Positions 21,601-32,938 are shown, numbered from the stretch's first letter. The stretch is DNA of 64,000 nt from Echria macrotheca (GCA_030411725.1 MU839831.1:434001-498000); one strand, 5' to 3'. Made by a program: numbers and translations. Notes: a model not told the origin generated them from the letters alone.

Positions 21601-24600
21601 CATCGTTATCCCCGGTTGGTGGTTGAAACCCCGCTCAGCAGCGCCGCATTCGAGCCTCGCGCCCGCCTGACCGTCCGTGCTCTCGAGCTGATCACTTGCA
21701 TCCCAACCTCGCGCAAACTTGGTGGCAAAGGTGCAGTTGCAGTGTTGAAAGCTCGCTGACTTCAGCACATCTTTCCGACTGCGTGCATCCGCATTGCTAG
21801 GCTTGCACGGTTCGTTTGGCGGCCCGGACCTGGCATGAAGGTCGCCGGGTCGGAGGAGTCGGTCCAAATGGCCGCAATTGGTCGACGACCCTCGCGGCCG
21901 CCAGCGTCTTGCTCGCCGGCTCCCCGCCGGCCACCACATGCCCCCTCAGGCATCTTTACTTCCATGTCGGAGAGATGCTTCCGTGCCTGTTCGTCGCTGC
22001 ATTCAAGATGTTGCCGCTGTCGATGTCTGTGATTGATGCGCAGCAAGTCCACCCACACACGCATTCGGAACCCGAGATCGCTCGAATCGGCGTGCAAGAT
22101 GCCGCAACGGGGGTTCGAAGCGGCTCGTCGGGCCTTCCGACTTGGCTGCCCGTCTGCTTGCCTATCTGTTCTGCCTGCAACTTCGAGGCAGGTCTCGGGC
22201 CTGGCGCGCCTGGATAACCTGGATTCGAAGCGTGGCGCACGCTGCTGTCCCAAGAGGTGACCTGATGTTGTAGAGGAGGGCCGGCCCGCCTGTGGCGAAG
22301 GCCAGGTCGGGGAAGAGTTGAGACGATCACTGACCCTCTCTTCTGTGGGTTTTTCTCTTATCTTGCGTTTGTCGGTGTTTCGGATGATGCCCGAACCGAT
22401 TGGACACTGTCAATGTCTCGATGACAGCTCTGTCTGCACGCGTTCTGCAGGAGACTTTTCCAGATCAACTGAGACATTGAAAGTCTTTTGCCAAGAAATC
22501 GACCGAGTTTCCGGTCGCTGGATCGGAAAGTGCTGAATGCGTTCTGCGTCAGTCGGACCGTGCGATAAGCACCCGATAAGAAATGAGGGGTTCGTTGCAC
22601 ATCCTGAGAATTGAAGTCCGACTTCAAATGATGGGCGACACAAGAAGTTCAATTAAAGTTTTGGATCCGGTCTAAGTTGCTAGTGTGTAGCAGTGGGCCA
22701 ACACTTATTTCCAAGAAATTTTAAGTTTGCTTGTTAGTTGTTACCGTACCTGCATCCCTCGAATTAATTGTTCCCGTGCCGCTCCGGTAATGTGAGTTCT
22801 TGGTGATGGAGGGTGGTCATGTTTCGTGGGGAGCAATCTAAATCTTAGGCTGACCTACCCTCCCAGTTCTCCCAGCCGAACCTTATCAGCGATTTATTAT
22901 CCGGGTGGCAACAATGTCGCCGGTCGCCATTACCGGGAGAATGGTTCTCTCCTGGCGTTGAAAACTTGGTGTATGGGCGGGTGATTTGCATTGCAGTCAT
23001 GATGGCAGCCGCAAGCAATGTCTGGCATCCAGAGAGTCTCACTTGTTGAGTCCTAAGGTCAGCGATACGATTGCCCCGCCACGAGACTCCAGGGTACGAG
23101 GTGGACGGCACAGCAGACGAGTTACCACTCGCTGAGGGTAACCCAAAGACTTTGGAAACCGGGTCTCAGGAATCGGGGACCTTGGTATGTCGTTCAAACA
23201 AACGCCGACGAAAAAGCTTGTGCGTCGCAATAGTGGAATCGTCCCCACCGCGCCTTGCCCGCCAAGCATCGTGAGATCGGGACGATGTGACGATGTGGGT
23301 AGTGGGTTTACCCCGCCATCCATCTCGTCGGAGAAAGCCTCAAAGCTGAATGGAATCAGTGAGGGTCAGCTTTGTCCAAAAGCAGGTCTGACTGCAGCGA
23401 CACACACACCCGCTCCATCCGTCCTTTTTTTGAGGATTGTGCAGCTGGGCTGTGCAACGAATGGGACGTGTGATGGAGGCGTAGGAGCGATGAGGGAGGG
23501 GAGGCGGGTGAGGCGGGGAAGGATCGCGAGCAGAACGAGTTGGTGCCCCGAATGATGCACGGTACACACCACCAACAAAGTAGACTACTGCAGACTAGGG
23601 ACCTACCCAACCACCTTCCTGCTTACTCGGAGAGTACCAACATCGCGATTTGCTGGGGCCTATTGGATCACATTCCGCGTTGTGTGATCCATTTGGCTGG
23701 GTACTGTCGTCACACGATGCGTTTCTCTGACTTTGCTGTCGAATGTTGGTTGATCAGGTCGGACTCAGCGATGAGGTGTCGGAATGTTTTTCAGTGATGA
23801 AAACGAGCTGAAAGCGAGAACGCTGAAACACAGAAAGGAAGAAATCCAAGTCCAGGTCCAGCTTACAGGTACAGCAAGGAAGGGATGAATCATCTGAATC
23901 CGGGCGTCTATCGAACCGTCAATTTCTTGGCGAGACTGATCCCGCCTCGAATCCAATTGCGATGGTTGGACGAGTATACTCGCTGTGTCCGTCAGCATCA
24001 ACGGGATCTATCGCTGTTCCTACTTGCACCTACAGAAGATGACAGTGACCATGGCCGAGAGAGTGCGAGGACAGTAAGCAACCCAGCGAGGTTATCCGAA
24101 CCAGATACTACTCATCCACGACACTTTTGCGTAGCAAGCACAACAAAACATCTTGATGAGCCCCAAGTCACTGAGGGCAGTAAAGGTTAACCAGGTGGAA
24201 AGGTCACCTTTTGGCTATACAATGACCCACGGCAGTTTTTCACAACGATACAAGCATCATGAAGAGTACAAAGATATTTGCCACCTACCTGATTCTACCG
24301 ACGGATGGTTCGAGACGGTCTCACCGAGGATTAATTCCCACGTATTCCAAGGCCCCTTCAAGTTGATCTGCTTGATATGGCAAGGAACGTCGACTTCGCC
24401 AGACCCTGATCTTTGGGTCTTTTGCTGTTGTCCAAGCCGACCGCCTATCTTCCCCTTTGCCATAGCTCCTCCTCCACGCAAGTAACACTCTCAAGCAGCA
24501 TGTCATCGACCAGACATCTTAGGTACTAGTCATGTTGTTTTGGGATTGCTTTTGATACCTAAGAACACCCGGCAGCTTACAAACGGCCTCTGGCATATTA

Positions 24601-25030
24601 CAGGAGATTACATTCAGCAGTCGGTCTGTGAGGTGAGAATTTCAGGCGACCGTCGGAAGAGTATCGATGAACGGGTTTATGCAGTCTATCAACGCCTCAG
24701 GGGCACTTGATATGGCATCCGACGGTCAACTGAGGCATGTCAGTCAGTCTTCCTTGGGTTTTTAGACCCCAAGTAGGCCTACACACAGGTAAGCAACCCT
24801 AATTAAACAGGTCAGTATGCCTCACTTAAACCATTGCAGACCTCAAGAGGTATATCAAAGCAAACCAGAAACTCACATAACCCCAACTACTATACACTAG
24901 ATGATTACAACATTGTACAAAACCCCAAAGAAATCCCCCCATATACATGCTAGATATTACACAACTCCAACCACATCTCAAAAATCCCCTTCCCCTTACA
25001 TATACACCCATATCTTACATGCAAAACGCA
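18607..25030. other. Gene-poor stretch, about 6.4 kb
   Basis: Between two minus-strand genes I find no convincing coding region. Frames up to about 210 codons (for example 19149-19972 minus, 21762-22253 minus) overlap others on both strands and look like GC-rich chance frames. The first 150 bp carry the oxidase promoter. I see no transposase or reverse-transcriptase motif, no long terminal repeat and no AT-rich RIP signature. Long non-coding RNAs or distal regulatory sites cannot be excluded. Confidence 0.5.
18758..18766 (-). promoter_or_regulatory. TATA-like box of the multicopper oxidase
   Basis: The minus strand reads GATATAAGG about 155 bp upstream of the start codon at 18606. This is a plausible core promoter element. 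Confidence 0.35.
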
Positions 25031-28000
25031 TTACTCCTCCTTGGCACCGCCCTCAGCACCACCCTCACCACCCTCACCACCCCCATCCCGATCCCCAACC
25101 AAAAGCACCGCAGCCGTCCACCCCTCCGGCACCCGAGGCTCCGCCCCCGCCAACCAAGCCGAAGCCAAACACCCACCAGCCGTCAACCTAGCCGAAGCCG
25201 ACGCCGCAGCACACCGCTCAACGAACTGGATACACGCCGCCGACGCCCCAGCGCGCGTGACCAGCCTCCCACTGGGGAACGGCAGTCCCAGCGTGACGTA
25301 CCGCGACTTCTCCCGCTGCGAGGAGAAGGGCATCTCGCGCGTCAGCATGCGGTAGACCACCGTGCCGAGGGACCAGATATCCACCGCCGTCGTGTACGCC
25401 TTCCTGCCAGGCGGCGACAGGGCGGCGGCGTTGCGCGGGTGGTCCGGCGACGACGACAGGCGCAGCTCGTCGAGCGGGTAGATTCCGCTCACCTCGGGCG
25501 CCATGTACGACGTCGTGCCGAGCTCGGTGCGCAGCGAGGTCGCGCGCTTGGTCATCCCGAAGTCGGAGAGCTTGACGCGGAGGTGGGGGTCGACGGCGAC
25601 GACGAGGATGTTCTGTTTTTGTGGTTAGCTTTCGGGGAGAGGAATAAGGTAGGGGGGAGTCAAACCTGCGGCTTCAGGTCGCGGTGGGCGTAGCCCCGGT
25701 CGTGCATGAACTGGAGGCCCTGGGCGACCTGCCTCGCCGTGTGCCAGGCCATGTGCTCGGTGGCTGGCGTCTTGAGCATCCGCTCGAGGTCGCGGAGCGA
25801 GAAGTACTCCAGCGCGATGTGGAGGCTCTCGCCCAGCTCCCACCAGCCGAACGCCTTGACGAAGTGCTCCGAGTACTAGAACTGTTAGTATCCGGAATAG
25901 TGCGGGCGAGGAGGTAGTGAAGGGGCGATAAAGCTGTAGTGGGATGGTAGACAATGGTATAAGTGGCCGGGCTGAGAAAGAACCAGGCTGTGAGATAACG
26001 CTGGGGGCACATATAAGGGTATGTGACCGGGCGGTGATCCGCGAACAACATGGACTTGGTAAAAGAAAAAGCATCACGGGTAGGTGTTTTGTGGATTCCC
26101 TCTCGGCGAACGAAAAGGCTGGGGAAACCCTTAGGCCGTCTCATGTAATTGTACGTCGCTGGAGCAGAGATAAAGCCAGTGGAATAGTCATCCGCGCACA
26201 ACATAGATAAAACTGGTGAAGAAAGAACGACTAGGAGTGAATTTCTTTATAGAGCCCGGTGAAAATGAAAGATAGGATGTGAAATTAATAGCCTGGTGAA
26301 AGGGGAAAAGGATGAGATGTGTATTTTAACAGCTTGGTGGAAGTGGGAAAGACTGGGAAAAAAACGTCCGATATAAATGCTGGTAAAGCATATGCAAAGC
26401 AAGGCGAACAGCTCCGCGGACAACTTCAAACTTCTAGGGAAAACAAGAAAAAAAGAGAAAACTTACTTGGTCCTGCGAGAAGATGGCGTGGGCCTCCAGC
26501 TCGCGCCGGTAGTACTCCAGGCCGTGGTGCCTGGTCAAGGTGATCACCTTGACCGCGCGGACCTGGCCGGCCCTGGGCCCCTCGGAGCACTCCTCGACCC
26601 ACACCCTCCCGTACGAGCCCTGGCCGATCAACTCGCGTCGCGCCCAGAGCTCGGCGACGACGGCCCCGGAACCCTCCCGCGATCCCAGCACGCTGACCTG
26701 GTGCTCCGTCAGCTCTCCCGAAGAAGTCGCGGGGAGCCGGAGCGCATCCACCGCGTCCTCGACGGAAAATCCAGGGACGGCAGCCGCGACGGCCGGAGAC
26801 GGGACCGCGGCGTCTGTGGCCGGGGTGGGCGGGATTTGGGCGGCGACGGCGGGGACGACCGAGGCGCACCGGCTCATCTTGTCGTCGCCGGCGACAGCGA
26901 CAGCGGTTCCGACGGCGCCCCCAGGCAACACGGCGCCACCATCGTCGGGGCCGAGAAGCGCGGTCAATGGCCGCAACTCCTTGAAGATATGGTCCGAGAC
27001 CATACCCCCAAGGGCGCACGTCGCCGTGTCCCCGCCGTTGAGGACGCCCGGGGCCGACGCCACCACCACCGACGAGTCCAGCTCCCCCCATCGAGGGCCG
27101 AGGGCCTGGATGACGAATGGGAAGCGGGCCGCCTCCCCGGTGATGACCAAGCACTGCAATCCGTGTTAGTTTTGTTCCGTTTCGTATTCAAGCATAGTGG
27201 TGTTTTTGAGCTTTTGCATGAGAAGAGACTCGGCCAGGAGAAAGTGAGATCAGATAGGGGATAGACTCAAGATACAATCATGGGCTTGGGAAGGGATTGT
27301 TGTGGGGCTCGGGGAGGTATTGATCGTTGCCCCGGGGCTGCAGGTATTCATCAACGCTTCTTAAACATCAGGGGATCCTCCACAACCCGGGCATGCCAGG
27401 CTTGATATAACCGGCTTTTAGGATGTCTCGATCGGCTGATGTTGGTAGCTTGGTTGATTTTTACCCCGTATCCTCTCGAGACAGCGCCCATTTGCCAGTG
27501 TTTCAACATTTGTAAGGGTGATAAGGCTCAATGGGGAAGTTTCTGTCGCAAATCAAACGAGAATTGTAAAAACGGACAGAGTAAATAGGATTAGTGGATA
27601 ACAGACAGTCGAGGGAGAGTCGAACAGAAAGCAGAGATGACCAAATGGAAGACACAGAGCACAGGATGAATATGCGGAGAAAGAAAGAGAAAAACTTACA
27701 ATTGTCGACCTCGGCCCAAGCGCCAACCCCTTCACCTGCTCCGCGAATTCGAGGATCGCTTCCCACACCTGGTCGCTGAACGTCTCCAAAGCGGCGCACA
27801 ACTCTTCCCTCTCGTGGGCGGGAACATGAACCGAGAGAAACCGGACGCTGCTGTCATCCGAATGGTACAGCGCAGTGTCCCCGTTGGAACGCAGGACGAA
27901 GCGCCGATATTCATTGACCTTGCGGATCAAAACGGGGTGGGTCAGCCAGGCGATGGGATCATCGATCCAGACCCCGTCGACCTGCTCGCTGTCGTCGTCC

Positions 28001-28872
28001 AGCGCTCTGAGAGCTACCGAGCGCAGCGTCGTCTCGATCTCCTTCGTGTTAATGCCGTACGACTGGTGCAGAACGACAGTGTCGGTGGGATCCTTCAGCT
28101 GGAGGACGATGTGCTCCTCGTCGGACAGCAGAGTGATGCGGCAGCCGGAATTGGCAAACACGCCGGCGAGGTTGAGACGCGCCGAGACGCATATGTCCGC
28201 AGCAACTTCTCTGGGCGTGGTGAAGCGGACAAAGTGATGGGGACCGTCGCTTCCGAAGCCGGCGCCGTGAATGGCGCGGGTCAGCTTCTCCTGGCCTTCG
28301 TCGTCGTCTCCGGTGGTGTGGAAGAGGAAGTGGATCGTGCGGCTGGACCAGCCGCCGATGGCGTGGTCAATCTTGTCTTTGACGTGGCTGTAGACCTTCT
28401 CTAGCAGATCGCGAGCGCACTTGTCACCGGGAACCTTGGCGCGCGCGTCGGGCATCGGCCGGTGCTCCTCGGGAATGTCCACATCGTGGAGGCGACAGCG
28501 ACCCTCGGACACAACGCCGAAGCTGTTGAGGTTGGTGAAAGTGCCCACATGGACGAAGGTGCAGTCGGATATTTGATGGTCAGGAAGAGTGTCGCCGCAG
28601 TAGAAGCCCCAGCTCATCATGTCGCCTTGGGTATCATACGCGACAGCTGCAGGAACCGCCTCGAGCATGTTGCTCGGGTCGCCTGGCCAGCCTCGGATGG
28701 GGAGCTGGACGTCCGGGAGATGGAACGGGCTGTAGGGCGTCCATCTGACAGCTGATGGTCTGATTAGTATCTGATCAAGGGAATCCTCTGGAAGATCGAG
28801 GCTGGGCAACGTACCTATTAACTTGGGGCCAATGTCCACCGCCACGAGGATGTCCGGAACTCTGGGAGGCAT
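25031..28872 (-). CDS. Hsp70-like ATPase-fold region fused to a Ser/Thr protein kinase
   Basis: Five exons (28872-28815, 28751-27700, 27153-26467, 25875-25666, 25612-25031) give 862 residues. Residues 1 to about 430 read as a fungal Hsp70/HSPA12-like fold: VAVDIGPKLIAV, GWPGDPSN, the segment IHFLFHTTGDDDEGQEKL to GAGFGSD, SGCRITLL, and CLVITGEAARFPFV. A low-complexity Ala/Pro linker follows. The kinase (about 542-830) has all key marks: IGQGSYGRV (546-554), Lys572, Glu588, HRDLKPQN (663-670), DFG (686-688), APE (707-709) and DIWSLG. It should be catalytically active. The Hsp70 phosphate motifs are degenerate. Exon 3 alone encodes the end of the Hsp70 region and the kinase N-lobe. Introns 2 and 3 are long (546 and 591 bp); intron 1 (63 bp) is in frame and stop-free. 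No signal peptide is visible. I infer a sensor-to-kinase role. Confidence 0.8.
26170..26390. repeat. Degenerate minisatellite inside intron 3 of the Hsp70-kinase gene
   Basis: On the plus strand, variants of AGCCTGGTGAAAG recur near 26173, 26210, 26253, 26290, 26331 and 26378, spaced 37 to 47 bp. Weaker copies seem to extend left to about 26020. The array accounts for part of the unusual intron length. Confidence 0.5.
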
Positions 28873-30540
28873 GGGTGCTGCAGCTTCCGGGTGCTTGTGG
28901 AAGCAGGTATTTTCAAAGAAGAGAGGGACTTTGGATGAGGGTCGTCTTCAAAGAGGAGAGAGAATTAGGATTAGGGTGTAGAGAGGTAGAGAGATGAGAG
29001 ATGAGCTCTTGAAGCGGTCATGAACTAGATAGAAGGATTTCGTAAGATATTCTCGCCTCAAAGGCTCACTTGAGAAGAAGTGAAGCGTTGTTTGTTGTCC
29101 TTCTCGAGCTCGATTGGGATCACGCAAGAGTTGAAAGGTTTTTGAATTTTCAAACGACGCCAAATTTTTCTTTTGTGGCCATATCAGGGTGTGTCGGCGG
29201 AATCATATAAGGCGGGTACCGTCGAGCACATCAGATGAGTCGAGGAAGGAGCTCGACTTTCCCCACAGCCCTCGAAGACCTTGAGGGTTTTCCTATCTCG
29301 CACTCGCCCCGCAAGACAATCCCTCGTCTGCAGTCGCCTGACAGAGCAAAAGATGCTTTCTGTCTTTGCAGGACACCAGGAACTGCTATCCTGTGCTGGC
29401 GAGAATTATCACCAAGCCCATGCACATATAGTACCCCCTTTTCTTCCATTGTTCGCATATATAAGGCGGCTGCATCACAAGACTGGGCTTTGGAAGTTGA
29501 TTCCGATGTGTATCTTGCCTCCGCTCCTTCCCGCACCTTCGAGACGCCTAAAGAGGCCGGAAGTTTCTTCATGTCTCATCTCTAATTCAATGCGAGTGCC
29601 GCCGAGACTCCGTGAGTATGGCTGGCAAGGGTCAGGTCCGTTCCGTCTGCACTCGCTTCGCAGGAGAACTTGGCATGTTAACTCGCCTTGAAACTGCAGG
29701 AGATGACGGATTTGCTGCCAGGCGTGGATGAGAGGATCTGCAAGCACACACATCCCGTGCTCATTTTCACGGCATCTATCTACAGATATAAGCCCGGTAC
29801 ACGGGGGACCTGATGTGTGTCCGCGAGGAAGCTCTTCCCGCTTTGGTATGCTCTAGAGGCATGGGATTTGGAGTCCGGGGTATCTTGTTTGCGGATATTT
29901 GGCGTATACTGTCGAGAATCTCAAGTTGACTGGAAAAGAACTCACCTTTCCCCTCGAGAGCACAAAGATTTCACTGACAGGATGGCAGTGAACTGCTCCA
30001 CAAAATGGTGACAAAATCTGGGGCTTCTGCCAGGGGCCGCACTAGAACAACTGAACTCAAGTTGTTGATACCTCGCCCATCTTCCTCTTTTCAGCGTGTC
30101 GACCAATGATATCAACGCGTCTTTGTGTGATTAGAGTGCCTGGATCACTGTGAACCAGATGCAAAGACAGATTCCATCTTCTGGCAGACAAATAGGATAT
30201 GCCGAGAACTATACAACGGCTTGGGGAAGGAGCCCGGGGTACTCATTGCACCCGCCTGGACAGCACAAACCATGAGTCAGTCTAGATAAGCAGAATTTTG
30301 TGTCATTGATAGCCCTAAATTCTCGGCATAAAACACGCGAGGGCTTGGTGGTCACTGAAAGAAGGGACTCGTCCTCGCTTGGATCCGCCTCGAGAGGCAG
30401 GTTGGTGTGTTGTGATGTACGTGCATCCAGCGGTGGGCTCCGAAAGATGGCATATGCTTGTCTACTAGTTCTGGGTCCCGTGTACAGGAAAAAAAGTTCT
30501 ATACGGATTACTACGCACGGATCACCAGCCTGTAGTCCTG

Positions 30541-30564
30541 TACATGTATAGGCCTATACATGTA
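30541..30564. repeat. Perfect 24-bp palindrome
   Basis: The arm TACATGTATAGG is followed directly by its reverse complement with no spacer. The perfect dyad could be a binding site for a dimeric regulator or a cruciform-prone site. It lies about 0.9 kb upstream of the 31471 gene and 1.7 kb upstream of the Hsp70-kinase start. Confidence 0.75.
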
Positions 30565-30960
30565 TTCATGGAGCAGGCCAGCAGGCTTTTCTTCCACATG
30601 CAGGTAGCCAGCATCTCTCTCTACCTGTAGCCCATCACGTCATTTCTGGCAATCATCTTCCACTTGAACCCCAACTGCCCTGGTTTACACGCACCGTCAT
30701 GGATGTGCTGACTTGTTCCCAGATGAAGGCAAGCATTCAGAGAGCCTGAGTGCTCGAGCCTCGAGGACAAGGACGCCGAGGATCTTGAGACCAATCGAGG
30801 AAGGAACTCGCCCTTCTCCCGGGCACCAGCCTCGAGATGATTCTGGCCGGCCACACCGCATCCCTTCGTTCTGCCTTGGGTATCGATGTGTCATGACCAA
30901 TTTGCTCCTGCCGCGGCAATTTGGTTGGACTGGACATGCGTGCATCCATGGCGTCCATAA

Positions 30961-30994
30961 ACTTAAGGTACACACCGGTGTACAAGGCTTAAGT
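30961..30994. repeat. Imperfect palindrome of about 34 bp
   Basis: Outer arms ACTTAAG and CTTAAGT flank an inner near-dyad centred on ACCGGT with GTAC on both sides. One side carries extra bases, so symmetry is partial. Confidence 0.5.
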
Positions 30995-31470
30995 TCCCAA
31001 TTGCCATGATGACTTGGCACAATCCCGTCCAATGACGGAAATATGCCTCGCATTTTTGAGCCCGCCCATACACAGCGGCGTACTTGGGCTGCAAGAACAT
31101 GCAGCCACAGCACACTCTGCAGTTCGGCCGCCACACCAGACGGTAAGCCCGGTTCGTTCAGCCTCATTCTTGGGTTTGTTTAGCATTGTTGTTGATGTTG
31201 GGCCGAAGGCATGATTCTGTGTATAAATTAGACGATGTCCAAGGTCAATGCCAAGCTGTTGCACTTGTTCTCCTCTCCAGAGAAAAATTCATAGTCAAGA
31301 AGGTCAAGAGGCTTGATTTGGTTCACTCAAATCTGGCTCGCTCAAATTTCCTCAAGCCGCTCGCCATCGATTAAAGCAACCCTGTACAGGTACTGTATCT
31401 TCCCACCCATTTGCCTGTTCTCCCGTCCATTTTCTGACCTTGAGGAGTGCAGAAAACTTCCACCACCAAC

Positions 31471-31881
31471 ATGCCTGAACCAATTAGCATGGCTCTTTTT
31501 GCCCTCTTCCTCAAGAAGAAGGCCGCCGTCGCCGGTGCTCACGCCATTGGCGCTCATATTGGAGCAGCGCACGCGGCAACCGCAGGCGGCGTATACGTCG
31601 ACCCCTCTGGCGCCAGCTATGGGTACTACGGCAACCCTCCTCCAGCCGGGTATGCGTACGGATACGGCCTCGATCCGTCCCAATACGCCCAGCCAAACTT
31701 CAACCCGCTGGACAACAGCTTCGTCGACGACCGAGTCGAGAGGTATGTGGAGAAGCGCGACCAACGCAACCACAGGTGGACACCGTGTGGTAACTGCGGG
31801 CGCCGCATAGAAGAAGGGCAAACCCGTTGGCGTGAGGCGCCAAATGTCGACATCTGCGTGCCTTGCTATCGACGTGGCTAG
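31471..31881 (+). CDS. Small protein with C-terminal Cys4 zinc-ribbon-like motif
   Basis: A single frame of 136 residues; the first ATG is at 31471. The N-terminus has an Ala/His/Gly-rich helix (VAGAHAIGAHIGAAHAATAGG). A Gly/Tyr/Pro-rich middle follows (YGYYGNPPPAGYAYGYG), typical of disordered or phase-separating segments. A basic-acidic helix then leads to CGNCGRRIEEG and CVPCYRRG, which give four cysteines in CxxC pairs about 27 residues apart, fit to hold zinc. No signal peptide is clear. The architecture resembles small fungal proteins of unknown function; I cannot name a family. The frame and composition make a real gene likely, but the function is open. Confidence 0.6.
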   Translation: MPEPISMALFALFLKKKAAVAGAHAIGAHIGAAHAATAGGVYVDPSGASYGYYGNPPPAGYAYGYGLDPSQYAQPNFNPLDNSFVDDRVERYVEKRDQRNHRWTPCGNCGRRIEEGQTRWREAPNVDICVPCYRRG

Positions 31882-32380
31882 GACAGAAGTGTGGAAAATC
31901 GTAGGCCTTGGCAAGCGGTCAGTGGATGATGGCCAGGATTGGAGGGACAAAACATATTGTCCATTGGAAGGCGCGGATTGGAAACATAGGATTGAATAGA
32001 ATGTGTTACACTCCCAACCGCGCATGCGGGAACAGCGGCCTTAGACTAGGACGTTTCCAGGCATGCTCAGAACAAATCAGCCACAGCTCATCCCAGCTAG
32101 GATTGCGAAAAAGAGAAATTGGTGTGCCCAGATTCGTCTCAGATACCCATGCTGTTATCGCCATATGCCAAACCAGTACATCCGAACCGCTCCTTGACTC
32201 CCATACTCCTTGCTTATGCGTTCGCCCGAAAACCGACACCATCTCCAACGAAGCAGAGCCAGTCCGCCTCATAAGAACCCCCTTCCCGCCCGCAACTCCA
32301 AGATCATCAACTGACCAACGACAAGGCAAAGCCACGAAAACAAAACAAAAAAAAACATCCAAGACCCCGTCTACCCTCCC
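31882..32380. other. Intergenic between convergent genes
   Basis: 3' flanks of two convergent genes. The plus strand turns C/A-rich toward 32380, as in the 3' flanks of other minus-strand genes here. No gene seen. Confidence 0.5.
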
Positions 32381-32938
32381 TTAGGTATACATCATCCTCA
32401 TCCCCACCCCGGGTCCCTGCGTCCAAACCGTGTTAATCTCATCACCAACACCCACAATCTCGACCCCAAAAACCTCTCCCGGGCCGGGACACGCCCCCGG
32501 GCTAGTCATCCAAGAAGAATACGTATCCGTCCACCTCGCCACTCCCCCTCCCCCAGAAGGTAGGACCATCCGCCCCAGCTGAACGTCGCGATTATTCCCC
32601 TGCGACGGACACGTACTCACCGGCGCCCACTGGCGAAACACATCCACCTGCTGACCGCCTCCAGTCGTCGCGCCGCTGGGAAGATAGAACTCGAGCCAGC
32701 AGGTGGACCCGGCGAAGTTCTGAGGGATAGAAAAGGTGAGCATGGTCGTCAGGTCGTGGCCGGCATCCGCCGCAGATTTGTATACGCGGCACTGGGCTGG
32801 GTTGCACACGTTCTGGCCTGCCCAAAAGGTGTCGTGGATGACGGCGGCGGATTGGAGGAGTTCGGGGACTAGGGCTGAGGGGGCGGCGGTGGCGGTGGTG
32901 ATGATCGCTAGTGGGAGGATGAGGTTTTTGGTAAGCAT
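32381..32938 (-). CDS. Small secreted protein, But2-like domain
   Basis: A single exon of 185 residues. MLTKNLILPLAIITTATAAP is a clear signal peptide with cleavage near residue 18. The mature part has features of the fungal But2 C-terminal-like family: a beta-rich domain with FSIPQNFAGSTCWLEFYLP, a central Cys (STCPSQGN), then ACPGPGEVFGVEIVGVGDEINTVW and a hydrophobic end. Cysteines NVC and AQC near the start probably pair with later ones. Proteins of this family are abundant in ascomycete secretomes and their function is unknown; the name derives from a yeast ubiquitin-like-binding protein and says little about role here. A TATA box lies about 180 bp upstream. The secreted call is firm; the family call rests on pattern memory. 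Confidence 0.72.
   Translation of the reverse strand: MLTKNLILPLAIITTATAAPSALVPELLQSAAVIHDTFWAGQNVCNPAQCRVYKSAADAGHDLTTMLTFSIPQNFAGSTCWLEFYLPSGATTGGGQQVDVFRQWAPVSTCPSQGNNRDVQLGRMVLPSGGGGVARWTDTYSSWMTSPGACPGPGEVFGVEIVGVGDEINTVWTQGPGVGMRMMYT

Larger units (their letters stand above)
28873..31470. other. Intergenic between divergent genes, about 2.6 kb
   Basis: Promoter side of the Hsp70-kinase gene (minus) and of the 31471 gene (plus). No supported gene: frames at 29231-29753 and 30696-31167 lie on both strands without domain features. Two palindromes at 30541 and 30961 are listed separately. Confidence 0.5.

Noticed and set aside
25031..28872. Splitting the locus into an Hsp70-like gene and a separate kinase gene
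   Set aside because: Exon 26467-27153 encodes the end of the Hsp70 region and the kinase N-lobe in one open frame, with no ATG suited to a kinase-only start before the Gly loop.
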